A DNA stretch of 64,000 nt from Marinomonas primoryensis (GTDB taxonomy: Bacteria > Pseudomonadota > Gammaproteobacteria > Pseudomonadales > Marinomonadaceae): contig NZ_CP054301.1 in assembly GCF_013372285.1 (NCBI RefSeq), positions 1,164,001-1,228,000 of the forward strand, given 5' to 3'. Below the pieces are notes generated by a model. The model saw only the letters and a program-made list of their open reading frames with translations. It made no database searches and had not been told where the DNA came from. Below, piece after piece: positions 45,585 to 54,574 of this stretch. A program made the position numbers and the translations under genes. How positions within the stretch are numbered: the first letter of the stretch is position 1; each line of letters begins with the position of its first letter.

Positions 45585-47114
45585 ATGAATAACGAACAGA
45601 TATTAGATCTTTTTGTAATTGGTGGCGGAATCAATGGCGCGGGTATTGCTCGTGACGCTGCTGGTCGAGGCTTAACCGTAGCGCTTTGTGAAAAAGACGA
45701 CCTTGCACAAGGCACATCTTCTCGCTCGGGAAAGTTAGTTCATGGTGGTTTACGTTACCTTGAGTATTATGAGTTCCGTTTAGTACGTGAAGCGTTGATC
45801 GAACGAGAAGTGTTGTTGAATTCTGCCTGTCATATTATCTGGCCTATGCGATTTGTATTGCCTCACAGTAAAGAAGACCGCCCTGCATGGTTAGTTCGTT
45901 TAGGGTTATTTTTATATGATCACCTCGGAGGACGTAAACGCCTTCCTGGTACAAGAACACTGGATTTATTGCGTGATCCAGAAGGAACACCAATAAAAGA
46001 TCAATACACTAAAGGTTTTGAATACTCGGATTGTTGGGTTGATGATTCGCGTTTGGTTGTTTTAAATGCATTGGATGCTGCTCAAAAAGGTGCGCAAATA
46101 CTGACCAGAACCCGTTGTTTATCAGCGAGTCGCCAGGACGGGCATTGGCTCATCACAACTGAAAATGAATGGACTAAAAAAATACACAGTTTCAAGGCTA
46201 AGGTGTTGGTGAATGCTGCGGGGCCTTGGGTGCGTAATATTGTTGATGATGTCGTCCACTCGCAGAGTTCTCGTAATATACAACTGGTTAAAGGGTCGCA
46301 TATTATCGTGCCTAAATTTTGGGAAGGCCGACAAGCTTATCTTGTACAAAACCACGATAAGCGTGTGATCTTTATTAATCCGTATGAAGACGATAAAGCA
46401 TTGATCGGCACGACGGATATTCCTTATGACGGTCGCGTAGAAGATGTGGCACCAGAAGAGTCTGAAATTGACTATTTGCTTGCCGCCGTTAATCGCTACT
46501 TTAAAGAATCTCTAAGACGCAGTGATGTCATTACAAGCTTCTCAGGTGTTCGACCTTTATTTGATGATGGTAAAGGTAATCCCTCTGCAGTAACACGAGA
46601 TTACGTGTTTGACTTGGATGAAACCGATGGCGCGCCGTTGTTGAATGTATTTGGCGGCAAACTGACAACATTTCGAAAATTGTCTGAGCACGCGATTCAT
46701 AAAATTGAACAGTTTTTCCCAAACATTGGTGGTGATTGGACGCGTGGTGCAATTCTACCAGGTGGTGATATTCGTAATGCCGACTTTCAAGGTTTCATAC
46801 AAGATTCTAAAGCCGTCTACAGTTGGATGCCTAGGGCATTGCTCATTCATTATGGTCGACATTATGGTTCTTTGATTAAAAAAATTGTTGGTAATGCGAC
46901 AGATATTGATGATCTTGGCGTCTATTTTGGTTCAAATTTGTATGAAGCTGAAGTGCGGTATTTGGTGGCGAGCGAGTGGGCGATGACTCCGGAAGATGTG
47001 TTGACTCGGCGGACGAAAGAAGGACTTCATCTAAATGATGAGCAAAAAGTGTTTTTTTCTGACTGGTTCCAAGAGCGGTTCATTACGTCACAAGCCCATA
47101 CAGAGATAGCATAA
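45585..47114 (+). CDS. eryB: Erythritol-phosphate dehydrogenase (GlpD-like)
   Basis: A 509-residue FAD enzyme of the glycerol-3-phosphate dehydrogenase family. FAD fold at residues 8-30 (FVIGGGINGAGIARDAAGRG), then GTSSRSGKLVHGGLRYLE, the substrate-site region VNAAGPWVRNI, and the FGGKLTTFRKLSEHA motif at about residue 360. In the ery pathway EryB oxidises D-erythritol 1-phosphate to D-erythrulose 1-phosphate, passing electrons to the quinone pool. It could be mistaken for GlpD; the flanking eryA and eryC decide the call. Twelve bases separate it from eryC. Confidence 0.85.
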   Translation: MNNEQILDLFVIGGGINGAGIARDAAGRGLTVALCEKDDLAQGTSSRSGKLVHGGLRYLEYYEFRLVREALIEREVLLNSACHIIWPMRFVLPHSKEDRPAWLVRLGLFLYDHLGGRKRLPGTRTLDLLRDPEGTPIKDQYTKGFEYSDCWVDDSRLVVLNALDAAQKGAQILTRTRCLSASRQDGHWLITTENEWTKKIHSFKAKVLVNAAGPWVRNIVDDVVHSQSSRNIQLVKGSHIIVPKFWEGRQAYLVQNHDKRVIFINPYEDDKALIGTTDIPYDGRVEDVAPEESEIDYLLAAVNRYFKESLRRSDVITSFSGVRPLFDDGKGNPSAVTRDYVFDLDETDGAPLLNVFGGKLTTFRKLSEHAIHKIEQFFPNIGGDWTRGAILPGGDIRNADFQGFIQDSKAVYSWMPRALLIHYGRHYGSLIKKIVGNATDIDDLGVYFGSNLYEAEVRYLVASEWAMTPEDVLTRRTKEGLHLNDEQKVFFSDWFQERFITSQAHTEIA

Positions 47115-47126
47115 GAGAGGTTGAGT

Positions 47127-48059
47127 ATGCCGTTAACATTAGGACTTAATACAAACCCTTTGGTGAATCGATTTGCTGAACCAGCAGAGCTCATTGATGC
47201 CATTGCGCACGATATTAAAATTCGTGATGTCCAACTCACGCATGAATTTATTAACCCCAGCTGGCCTGCTTCTGTTATTCGTCGGTTAACAAGAGAGATG
47301 CAGGTGGCATTGGATCGAACAGGTGTTCGTATTACGTCAGGTATGACAGGGCCTTATGGGCGCTTGAATCATTTTGGGCATCCAGACGCTGATGTTCGTC
47401 GTTATTATGTTGAATGGTTTAAGACCTTTGCGGATATAACCGCCGATTTAGGCGGACACGCAATGGGAACACAGTTTGCCATCATGACCCACAAAGATTT
47501 TGATAATGAAGTGCGTCGTGAAGAATTGACAAGAATAGCCATTGATTGCTGGGCAGAAGTGGCTGAGCACGCAAAGCAGGCGGGTCTAGATTATGTGTAT
47601 TGGGAGCCAATGAGTGTCGGGCGTGAATTTGGTGACACCATTACTTCTGCCATGGCGCTTCAGCAACGGTTAACTGATGCCAATATGGCCATTCCGATGT
47701 GGATGATGGCAGACATTGATCATGGAGATGTTACATCGAGTAATCCTGCAGATTATGATCCGTATGCTTGGGCTGAAGCGGTTCCAACTGTTTCTCCTAT
47801 CATTCATATTAAACAAAGTCTTATGGATAAGGGCGGGCATCGGCCTTTCATTGCGGAATACAATCAAAACGGTCGTATTCAGCCAGCGCTTTTATTAGAT
47901 GTCTTATATAAAGGTGGAGCTAAGGACAACCAGATTTGCCTTGAGCTCAGTTTTAAAGAGCGTGATCCAACGGATTATCAAGTGGTCGAACAAATTGCTG
48001 AAAGTGTTGCTTTTTGGGCTCCTCATATTGATAGTGGAGTGCAGGACTTAAATATTTAA
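47127..48059 (+). CDS. eryC: D-erythrulose-1-phosphate 3-epimerase
   Basis: A 310-residue TIM-barrel protein of the sugar-phosphate isomerase/epimerase (AP endonuclease 2-like) superfamily, with metal-site acidic and His residues in YWEPMSVGREFGD, MMADIDHGD and the late CLELSFKERDP. EryC of Brucella epimerises D-erythrulose 1-phosphate to L-erythrulose 1-phosphate (called tetrulose-4-phosphate racemase in the original work). Position after eryB supports this. ATG 47127 is preceded by AGAGAGG; the upstream TTG 47121 is less likely. A gap of 177 bases follows before eryD. Confidence 0.82.
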   Translation: MPLTLGLNTNPLVNRFAEPAELIDAIAHDIKIRDVQLTHEFINPSWPASVIRRLTREMQVALDRTGVRITSGMTGPYGRLNHFGHPDADVRRYYVEWFKTFADITADLGGHAMGTQFAIMTHKDFDNEVRREELTRIAIDCWAEVAEHAKQAGLDYVYWEPMSVGREFGDTITSAMALQQRLTDANMAIPMWMMADIDHGDVTSSNPADYDPYAWAEAVPTVSPIIHIKQSLMDKGGHRPFIAEYNQNGRIQPALLLDVLYKGGAKDNQICLELSFKERDPTDYQVVEQIAESVAFWAPHIDSGVQDLNI

Positions 48060-48236
48060 TAACTTCTTAATTTGAAAGTAAAACCTCTCTATTATTCAAG
48101 TCGAAATTTTATTATCTGTGGTGTAAGGTTTCGTTTATTTTTACTTAAGAAGACAAACTAGAGACTAACGTGCAGAATCCGCTAATGTTTGCGTTATGCC
48201 TGTTCGTCATAATTAAACATAATGGAGCGATAGAGT

Positions 48237-49193
48237 GTGGATGGAAGAAAATCTAGTACCGAATCTGATGGCTCATTAGCCATTCGAGCAGCATGGCTGC
48301 ATTACGTTGGCGGTTTAACTCAGGCAGCTGTTGCTAAAAGGCTTGGGTTAACATCCGTTAAGGTTCATCGTTTAATTTCAAAAGCGGTTGCCGAAGGCGC
48401 TGTAAAGGTAACAATAGATGGCAATGTTACTGAATGCGTTAAACTTGAAAATCAACTCATAGCAAAATTTGGTTTAAGCCAATGTACCGTTGCTCCAGAT
48501 TTAGGGGAAGAAGGGATACCTCTTAGAGCGTTGGGTCAGGCAGGTGCTTCCTATCTACGTAATGTGTTAGCGACGCAATCCAATATAACAATTGGCTTAG
48601 CACTTGGACGTGCTTTGGCTGCGGTTGTTCATCAGCTGCCTAAGTTAGAGACTTCAGATATTCGTTTTGTTTCTTTATTAGGTGGATTGACCCGGGATTA
48701 TTCGATTAACCGAGATGACGTTCTGCATTGGATAGCGGCGAAAACAGGCGCACCTGCATACACCATGCCGGTGCCGTTGTTGGCAAACTCTGTTGAAGAC
48801 AGGACCGTTCTTCTTAATCAAAAAGGAGTTAAAGAAGTCTTTTCTATGGCTAATAATGCCGACATTAAATTTATTGGTATTGGTACCGTTGCTCAAACTG
48901 CTCAGTTGGTTGCCTCTGGTCCGATCAAGCCTGAAGAGATTATTGAGATTGCTCGATCGGGGGCAGTAGGTGAGGTAATGGGGCATTTTTATGATGAAAA
49001 TGGCCGCATAATAGAAACGTCTCTCAGTGCTAGAATGTTGTCTGTGTCCTTGGAAGGGCATAAAGGTGATGTGATCGCGGTTTCCGGCGGAGAAGAGAAG
49101 GTTGAAGCCATCCGAGCGGCGCTGAAAGGGGACTTGCTTACTGGATTGATTACCGATGAATTGACCGCTCGTGCTATTTTAGCAAACGACTGA
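48237..49193 (+). CDS. eryD: SorC/DeoR-family regulator EryD
   Basis: A 318-residue SorC-type regulator, the family of EryD, which represses the Brucella ery operon and is relieved by erythritol. The N-terminal helix-turn-helix (RAAWLHYVGGLTQAAVAKRL, then GLTSVKVHRLISKAVAEG) precedes the sugar-binding domain with GLALGRALAAVVHQLPKLE and FIGIGTVAQTAQLV. The start is GTG 48237, with GGAG 9 bases upstream. It has its own 177-base leader after eryC, so it may be partly independent of the operon. Confidence 0.83.
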   Translation: MDGRKSSTESDGSLAIRAAWLHYVGGLTQAAVAKRLGLTSVKVHRLISKAVAEGAVKVTIDGNVTECVKLENQLIAKFGLSQCTVAPDLGEEGIPLRALGQAGASYLRNVLATQSNITIGLALGRALAAVVHQLPKLETSDIRFVSLLGGLTRDYSINRDDVLHWIAAKTGAPAYTMPVPLLANSVEDRTVLLNQKGVKEVFSMANNADIKFIGIGTVAQTAQLVASGPIKPEEIIEIARSGAVGEVMGHFYDENGRIIETSLSARMLSVSLEGHKGDVIAVSGGEEKVEAIRAALKGDLLTGLITDELTARAILAND

Positions 49194-49667
49194 TGGTCTC
49201 TATTTTTACTCAAGCTGAGCAGGCGAATTAAGCTCCTTATCTGGCTTCGTGTTAATGATAACGCCAGCCAAAAAAATGACTCAATAACGCCTTTTATCTA
49301 ATGAAGGGTATTGGGTTAAGGGTCAAAATGCAGTGTCTAAACATAAAAAACTCCTATGATGTATATTTCTAGTGTGATTTGTTTGTGATTTTTAACATTC
49401 AGGTCGACTTTAATCGCACTTTTTTCTAATGCCTTTCTTAATTTCCCAGTCAAAAATCCATTTTATACATGTTATTCTGCTCTTTATGTGTGTGAGAAAG
49501 GTTATTTTTCGCATTTTTTTGTGATTTAAGTTTAGTTTGTCTCGTTATTATTGTGTTTATAACATCTAAAATAACAAAATAAAGTTAATTATGTTAAATA
49601 TAACTTTTAAAATGTTATTTTTGGGTTTATAACATACTCAAGAGATTTGCTATCGAAGTGAGTGTTT
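49194..49667. promoter_or_regulatory. Regulatory region before eryR with repeated operator-like sites
   Basis: A 474-base region between eryD and eryR. No gene is visible. The 3' part (49555-49635) contains a symmetric array of repeats described separately. The 5' half is ordinary AT-rich sequence in which I see nothing notable. Confidence 0.55.
49555..49635 (+). promoter_or_regulatory. Nested operator-like repeat array upstream of eryR
   Basis: Five elements in order: GTTTATAACAT (49555-49565); AAAATAACA (49568-49576); the palindrome GTTAAATATAAC (49593-49604); TGTTATTTT (49613-49621), the inverse of the second; and a second exact GTTTATAACAT (49625-49635), 70 bases after the first. The last ends 32 bases before ATG 49668. 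This is the expected layout for cooperative binding by a DeoR-type repressor, probably EryR itself. Confidence 0.65.
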
Positions 49668-50444
49668 ATGAAGCGTGATGAACGTAGACAGCAAATTGTC
49701 GATCTCCTTGTCGAGAGTGGTGTGGTTGATCTTGAAGAGTTAGCAATGCGTTTTGCTGTTTCTAAGATGACGATTCACCGAGATCTTGATGAACTTGAAG
49801 CCGCTGGTTTACTACGAAAAGTACGAGGCGGTGCCACTATTGAAGCGGGAATGCAATTTGAAAGTGATTTCAGATTACGTGAGCGTCAAGGTAGTGAAGG
49901 TAAAGAGCGTATGGCGTTAGAAGCGCTGGAGCTGGTTGAGCCGGGGATGACTGTAATGGTTAACGATGGTTCTATGGCTGCGGTGTTGGGTAAGATGCTT
50001 TCCCGTAAAAAGCCGCTGACGGTCATTACCAATAATGCGTCTATTTTAGAGGTATTGAAGTTCGAAAAAGGGATCGACCTTATTGCACTTGGTGGAATGT
50101 ACTCTTCTAAGTTTAATGGTTACTTCGGTGTATTGACGGAACAAAACTTAACCAGTTTGCGGGCGGATATTGCTTTCTTGTCGAGCCCTGCGGTATCGGG
50201 AAACCAAGTGTTTCATATGGATGCCGATGTGATTCGAGTGAAGAAGGCTATGCTAAATACCGCGGTTAAGAGCTGTTTGTTAGTCAATCACACACGGTTT
50301 GATCGTGTTGCACTTCATGTGTTGGCAAGTCTCGATGATTTTGACTGGGTCATCACCGACCAAGTTCCAGAGCCAAACGTTCAACAGCAGTTGGTGGACG
50401 CTGGCATTCAGTTAACTATTGCGAGACCACTGGAAAATACATGA
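49668..50444 (+). CDS. DeoR-family regulator of the eryH-eryI operon
   Basis: A 258-residue DeoR-type regulator: helix-turn-helix RQQIVDLLVESGVVDLEELA then FAVSKMTIHRDLDELEAAG, the LRKVRGGAT hinge, and the sensor domain with MVNDGSMAAVLGKML where DeoR proteins have the phosphate-binding DxGTT loop. It corresponds in position to EryR of rhizobial erythritol loci. ATG 49668 is chosen over GTG 49662; neither has a strong ribosome site. Its stop overlaps the eryH start by four bases (ATGA), so regulator and isomerase are coupled. Confidence 0.8.
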   Translation: MKRDERRQQIVDLLVESGVVDLEELAMRFAVSKMTIHRDLDELEAAGLLRKVRGGATIEAGMQFESDFRLRERQGSEGKERMALEALELVEPGMTVMVNDGSMAAVLGKMLSRKKPLTVITNNASILEVLKFEKGIDLIALGGMYSSKFNGYFGVLTEQNLTSLRADIAFLSSPAVSGNQVFHMDADVIRVKKAMLNTAVKSCLLVNHTRFDRVALHVLASLDDFDWVITDQVPEPNVQQQLVDAGIQLTIARPLENT

Positions 50445-51220
50445 CGAGTAAAAAACAGTTTTGGGTTGGTACAAGTTGGAAAATGAATAAAACATTGGCA
50501 GAAGCTCAAGCGTTTGCGGCCGCGTTACAGGTCGACGATGTGAATGCAGATACTAATATTCACCGATTTGTTATTCCTGCATTTACGTGTGTACGTGAAG
50601 TAAAAGAAATGCTTCGGGATACGTCCGTGAAGGTGGGGGCTCAAAACATGCATTGGGCAGAACAGGGGGCTTGGACAGGAGAGGTATCTCCACTCATGCT
50701 AAATGACTGCCAGCTCGATATCGTTGAACTGGGTCACTCTGAACGACGTGAGTACTTTGGTGAAACGAATGAGACTGTTGGTCGTAAGGTCGAGTCTGCA
50801 ATTCGTCATGGTTTAATTCCTCTTATCTGTATTGGTGAAACACTGGCTGATAAAGAAAGTGGTCAGGCGGCGTCTGTTCTGGCAAAAGAGGTGCGTGGTG
50901 CGCTGGAATTTTTGAGCGATGACCAAAAAGGTGCCTCTATTTTGTTTGCTTATGAACCAGTTTGGGCGATAGGTGAGCGAGGGGTACCGGCTTCTTCTGA
51001 GTATGCCGACGCAAGGCAAGCTGACATTCTGGATGTTGCTGAAAAGATATTGGGACGCAAGGTTCCTTGTTTATACGGCGGCTCGGTGAACCCTAATAAC
51101 TGTGAAGAACTCATAGCCTGCGAACACATTGATGGTTTATTTATTGGTCGATCCGCTTGGAACGTTGATGGATATATCGATATTTTAAACAAATGTGCTG
51201 CAGTCGTTCGAACGCAATAA
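50441..51220 (+). CDS. eryH: L-erythrulose-1-phosphate isomerase (TIM-like)
   Basis: A 259-residue triosephosphate isomerase homologue. Catalytic residues are visible: Lys in GTSWKMNKT (residue about 13), His in LGHSERRE (about 99), and Glu in [13 protein letters not shown] (about 172), plus the phosphate loop [11 protein letters not shown]. The TIM pattern is complete, but the surrounding loops ([19 protein letters not shown]) and the position between eryR and eryI fit EryH/TpiA2, which isomerises L-erythrulose 1-phosphate to D-erythrulose 4-phosphate. It overlaps the regulator gene by 4 bases. Being a second TIM homologue, it probably does not replace the glycolytic TpiA. Confidence 0.85.
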   Translation: MTSKKQFWVGTSWKMNKTLAEAQAFAAALQVDDVNADTNIHRFVIPAFTCVREVKEMLRDTSVKVGAQNMHWAEQGAWTGEVSPLMLNDCQLDIVELGHSERREYFGETNETVGRKVESAIRHGLIPLICIGETLADKESGQAASVLAKEVRGALEFLSDDQKGASILFAYEPVWAIGERGVPASSEYADARQADILDVAEKILGRKVPCLYGGSVNPNNCEELIACEHIDGLFIGRSAWNVDGYIDILNKCAAVVRTQ

Positions 51221-51239
51221 TAGAACCGAGGATAACATC

Positions 51240-51701
51240 ATGAAAATTGCAATTGCTGGAGACAGTGCTGGCGAAGGTCTAGCGAAAATTTTAGCGGATC
51301 ATTTAAAAGATCGTTACGATGTGGAGGAAATTTCTCGTACTGATTCTGGAGAAGCTGAGCCTTTTTATGCCAACTTATCTGATCGTGTTGCCAATGCTGT
51401 GTTAGATGGAAAATACGATCGTGCCATTTTATGTTGTGGCACTGGTATTGGTGTCTGCATCGCAGCAAGTAAGGTGCCAGGTATTCGGGCTGCACTAACA
51501 CATGACACTTATTCGGCTGAGCGCGCTGCACTTTCTAACAATGCGCAAATTATTACGATGGGAGCGCGAGTGATTGGGCAAGAGTTAGCGAAGTCCATTG
51601 CCGATGCATTTTTGGCGCAAGTGTTCGATGAAAACGGTCGCTCTGCGGATAATGTTAAAGCGATCAATTCTATTGATGAGAAATACCACGCTCGTCCGTA
51701 A
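51240..51701 (+). CDS. eryI: D-erythrulose-4-phosphate isomerase (RpiB-like)
   Basis: A 153-residue RpiB-family isomerase. N-terminal [15 protein letters not shown], the catalytic Cys in [13 protein letters not shown] (about residue 66), and [20 protein letters not shown] around residue 100 with the conserved His and Arg. In Brucella EryI converts D-erythrulose 4-phosphate to D-erythrose 4-phosphate, which enters the pentose phosphate pathway. ATG 51240 is supported by the typical RpiB N-terminus and a GAGGA site 8 bases upstream; an upstream TTG frame to 51195 overlaps eryH. The gene lies 19 bases after eryH. Confidence 0.88.
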   Translation: MKIAIAGDSAGEGLAKILADHLKDRYDVEEISRTDSGEAEPFYANLSDRVANAVLDGKYDRAILCCGTGIGVCIAASKVPGIRAALTHDTYSAERAALSNNAQIITMGARVIGQELAKSIADAFLAQVFDENGRSADNVKAINSIDEKYHARP

Positions 51702-51733
51702 TTCATAGATTTAGATTATAAGCTGGAGGTGCT

Positions 51734-52579
51734 GTGTTAACTCATAAGCAGAAGTCAGAAATGGTGGACATTGTTCGAAACGTTGCTAAAACCGAGATTT
51801 TACCTAGGTTTAGAAGACTTTCAGACGGTGATGTATCAACCAAAACAAGCTTCGATGATCTTGTCACTGAAGCCGATGTTGCCTCTGAGAAAGCATTAGC
51901 ACAGCGCTTTCAAGCCTTATTGCCTCAGGCGATTATTATTGGTGAAGAAGCCGTATCGGAAGATGAATCTTTACTGGATCAAATAGATACGAACGAACTG
52001 GTGGTTATTATTGACCCTATCGATGGTACATGGAATTTTGCTCATGGGTTATCCACATTTGGTGTATTAATTGCGGCTATTTTCCAAGGTGAAACAGTTT
52101 ATGGCTTGTTGTACGATCCTTTAAATGATGATTGGATTGAAACAGGTTTAGGTGAAGGTACTTGGTATGTTCGGCCTGATCAATCACCACAGCGCTTGTT
52201 GCTTAGTGATCAGCCTGTAGATGACAAACTGGTGGGGTTTTTCTCGCCCTTTTTGTTTGCTGATTCTGCTATACGTAAACGCGTTGCTATACAGCAAGTT
52301 AGTTATGCGCGTTCTTCTAGTCTACGTTGTTGCTGTCATGAATATCGAACGATGGTGCAGAACGGCGTTGATTTCTTTATTAGCCCTAAGCCAAAGGTGT
52401 GGGATCATGCCGCAGGGATTCTTGCTTATCAGGAATCGGGTGGTTATGTCTGTATGCTGGATGGAAGCCCTTATAAACCGACTGTTCGCAAAGGCGTGAT
52501 TATTGCGGGACGAACAGAGGTGATTCAGGATCGCATCATTAAAGATTTCCAATTTATTGATTTAAACCTCCCTGTTTAA
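51734..52579 (+). CDS. Inositol-monophosphatase-family phosphatase in the ery operon
   Basis: A 281-residue magnesium-dependent phosphatase of the inositol monophosphatase fold. Motifs: EADVASEKAL, GEEAV with Glu about 78, DPIDGTWNFAHG at about residues 96-107 (metal and phosphate site), and WDHAAG at about 224. The substrate could be inositol phosphate, another sugar phosphate, or a C4 phosphate of the erythritol pathway. It follows eryI by 32 bases with GGAGGT before GTG 51734, so it is probably in the same operon. A salvage or detoxification role for excess erythritol or erythrulose phosphate is inferred only. Converges with paaX. Confidence 0.82.
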   Translation: MLTHKQKSEMVDIVRNVAKTEILPRFRRLSDGDVSTKTSFDDLVTEADVASEKALAQRFQALLPQAIIIGEEAVSEDESLLDQIDTNELVVIIDPIDGTWNFAHGLSTFGVLIAAIFQGETVYGLLYDPLNDDWIETGLGEGTWYVRPDQSPQRLLLSDQPVDDKLVGFFSPFLFADSAIRKRVAIQQVSYARSSSLRCCCHEYRTMVQNGVDFFISPKPKVWDHAAGILAYQESGGYVCMLDGSPYKPTVRKGVIIAGRTEVIQDRIIKDFQFIDLNLPV

Positions 52580-52588
52580 TAGTCGGAA

Positions 52589-53512
52589 TTAATTCAGTCC
52601 ACCAAATCGTTGGTAAAAAGATTGTGATGCCTCGGGAAGTGGGCCATCGGCAGATTCTAAATTTTTCCCTAGCCATTGCTCTGCAGCTGGGGTGATTTTG
52701 CGGTAAATGTTTCGACACAGTTGTCGAGCGGCTCGTCCTTCCCAGTCTCCAGGTAAAAGTTCTTCTGGAAGCTGTGGGTCTCTCAATAGTAGTTTTCTAT
52801 ATTCATGAATCAATAAGGTACGAGTCAGAAAGCTGGATTCAGCATCGATGTTGTCTTTTTCATCAAGCTCTTGCCATACAGGGCGAAACAAGTCGATGAA
52901 TTCTTGATAGTGAGCACCAAGCTTATCAAGTTCCCAGCACTCTCGCACAAGCATTCGAATTTGTTTTCCTGCCAGTTCTTCTTGTTGATGCGTTTTGAAT
53001 ATAATGACTTTGCTTTGTAAGTTTGATGACGCCAAAACGGTATTCACATCACTTAAATTGGCGCTTGGGCTGCCGATAAGTTGCCCCGTTAACACGCCAA
53101 AGCCTTGCCAGTTCAGGTTCTCTAGTAGTTGCTTTCTTGCATCCGCAGACAGCTGTTGCGTCATGATTAAGCACCAAGAGCCATCCCATACGGTTTGATT
53201 AGCGCTGTATACTCGTCGAAACGCTTGTTCAAACTTTCGTCTGCCTGACCCCGTTAAGCTGTAATAGCTTTTTCTTCCAACTTTGTCACTGGTTAGCCAG
53301 CCATCTTGTGTTAAACGAAAGATGGTCGTTCTCATTAATCGCTCGTTAATTCCCATCGGCTCAAGCAGCTTGATTAAGCTGCCTAACCAAACGGTTCCAC
53401 CATGTGGCTCAATCGTATCGCCATATAAGGTGATGACAAGAGAAGATGCTCGAATGGGTTTTTGCTGTTGGAAGCGAGTGATTAATGTGTCTAAAGTATT
53501 AAGTTTATTCAT
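52589..53512 (-). CDS. paaX: Phenylacetate pathway repressor PaaX
   Basis: A 307-residue PaaX-type GntR-related repressor. The N-terminal helix-turn-helix (RASSLVITLYGDTIEPHGGT, WLGSLIKLLEP, then RTTIFRLTQDGWL) and the C-terminal ligand domain (WDGSWCLIM, LLIHEYRKLLLRDPQLP) match PaaX of E. coli and Pseudomonas. The effector is phenylacetyl-CoA, which releases the repressor from paa promoters. It lies downstream of paaY on the minus strand after a 119-base gap, and its product would act on the divergent paaF and the paaA promoters. Confidence 0.93.
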   Translation of the reverse strand: MNKLNTLDTLITRFQQQKPIRASSLVITLYGDTIEPHGGTVWLGSLIKLLEPMGINERLMRTTIFRLTQDGWLTSDKVGRKSYYSLTGSGRRKFEQAFRRVYSANQTVWDGSWCLIMTQQLSADARKQLLENLNWQGFGVLTGQLIGSPSANLSDVNTVLASSNLQSKVIIFKTHQQEELAGKQIRMLVRECWELDKLGAHYQEFIDLFRPVWQELDEKDNIDAESSFLTRTLLIHEYRKLLLRDPQLPEELLPGDWEGRAARQLCRNIYRKITPAAEQWLGKNLESADGPLPEASQSFYQRFGGLN

Positions 53513-53631
53513 TATTAACTGGTGATCCAGTGTGAGTTAGCCGAGCGGTTATTCTCTTAAACCTGTTCGGCTTAGTAAAGAAGAATAGTCTTAAAACGCT
53601 AGACTAACTGGTTTTTTGTGCTTGAGTGTAT

Positions 53632-54219
53632 TTAGCTTTTTGGCTGATGTGACCGACTTTGAAGGATTGGTCTATCTGGTTCTATGGCATTTAATGGAAT
53701 GCATTCAACCATGGATTTGAGGCATCTTTTTGAGAGTTCTATGTATTCTTGTGTGCCCGTTTGTTTCCATTTTAGTTCATCATCTGTTACCGATCGAATA
53801 ATTTTTCCTGGTGCACCCATAACCAGAGATTGAGGCGGGCAGGTGAATCGGTTCTTTATGAATGAAGCGGCGGCGACAATCGAGCCTGCGCCTATTTCAG
53901 AGTAATCCATAATAACACTGTTCATACCGATTAAAGCATCTTCACCAATAATGCAGCCATGTAAAACAGCACCATGACCAATATGGCCATGTTTGCGAAT
54001 AATGGTGTGGCTATCAGCAAACCCATGAACAACACAGTTGTCTTGGATATTCGATTCTCCCTCCATAGTAATGCGCCCAAAATCCCCTCTTAAACAGGCT
54101 CCTGGACCAACATAACAGCCTTCACCAATGATCACGTCGCCAATAAGTGTCGCGGTTGGGTGTACGTACGCACTAGGGTGTACGACAGGAGTGACACCAT
54201 CTATTTTATAGTAAGGCAT
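53632..54219 (-). CDS. paaY: PaaY, hexapeptide-repeat protein of the phenylacetate pathway
   Basis: A 195-residue left-handed beta-helix protein (gamma-carbonic-anhydrase/hexapeptide transferase fold). Hexapeptide pattern runs through YVHPTATLIGDVIIGEGCYV; the family sequence NCVVHGFADSHTII and GHGAVLHGCIIGEDALIGMN follow. In E. coli PaaY is a thioesterase, and it is thought to protect the pathway by removing toxic ring-cleavage CoA derivatives. On the minus strand upstream of paaX, divergent from paaF. Confidence 0.9.
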   Translation of the reverse strand: MPYYKIDGVTPVVHPSAYVHPTATLIGDVIIGEGCYVGPGACLRGDFGRITMEGESNIQDNCVVHGFADSHTIIRKHGHIGHGAVLHGCIIGEDALIGMNSVIMDYSEIGAGSIVAAASFIKNRFTCPPQSLVMGAPGKIIRSVTDDELKWKQTGTQEYIELSKRCLKSMVECIPLNAIEPDRPILQSRSHQPKS

Positions 54220-54574
54220 GTTTTTTCCTTTTTTATTTGGTTCTTTATTTCTTTTATTTTAGATTATTTTGTGTCGATATGTTTTATATTCTTTCTTTTT
54301 TTACATGAAAATCGAAAATTATTAAGATTTATTTTTGCTTTAATGAATTTTTAGTCATTATTTTTTATTTTAAGTGTTTGATTTTCAAGTATATTTATAA
54401 TTTTCGAGTTGGGTTTGTTTATTGGCCTATCAAAAGGGATACGTAAAAAGTAAAGTTTAATATTGTTTTGTATCTAATTATGATTCATCTTTATGTAAAG
54501 TGAAACGCGATTGAGCTTGCTAGAGTGTGTTTACTGAGCGAATTAATAACAATAAGATTGAGTGTTTGAATCAA
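54220..54574. promoter_or_regulatory. Divergent paaY/paaF promoter region with PaaX-like site
   Basis: About 355 bases, mostly T-rich. The notable part is 54477-54514: ATTATGATTC at 54477-54486 matches the left half of the published E. coli PaaX box as I remember it (WWTRTGATTC), and 18 bases later ACGCGATTGA (54505-54514) resembles the inverse. I see no gene in the region. Starts for paaF at GTG 54527 would lie within it; ATG 54575 is preferred. Confidence 0.5.

Noticed and set aside
45585..47114. Glycerol-3-phosphate dehydrogenase GlpD
   Set aside because: The family match is real, but the neighbours (erythritol-type kinase, EryC and EryD homologues) make EryB the better call.
48678..49061. 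127-residue minus-strand frame inside eryD
   Set aside because: It lies wholly inside a well supported gene, is rich in Arg/His of the type seen in antisense frames, and has no family-like motif.
50441..51220. Glycolytic triosephosphate isomerase TpiA
   Set aside because: All TIM residues are present, but linkage with eryR, eryI and the ery operon fits EryH better.
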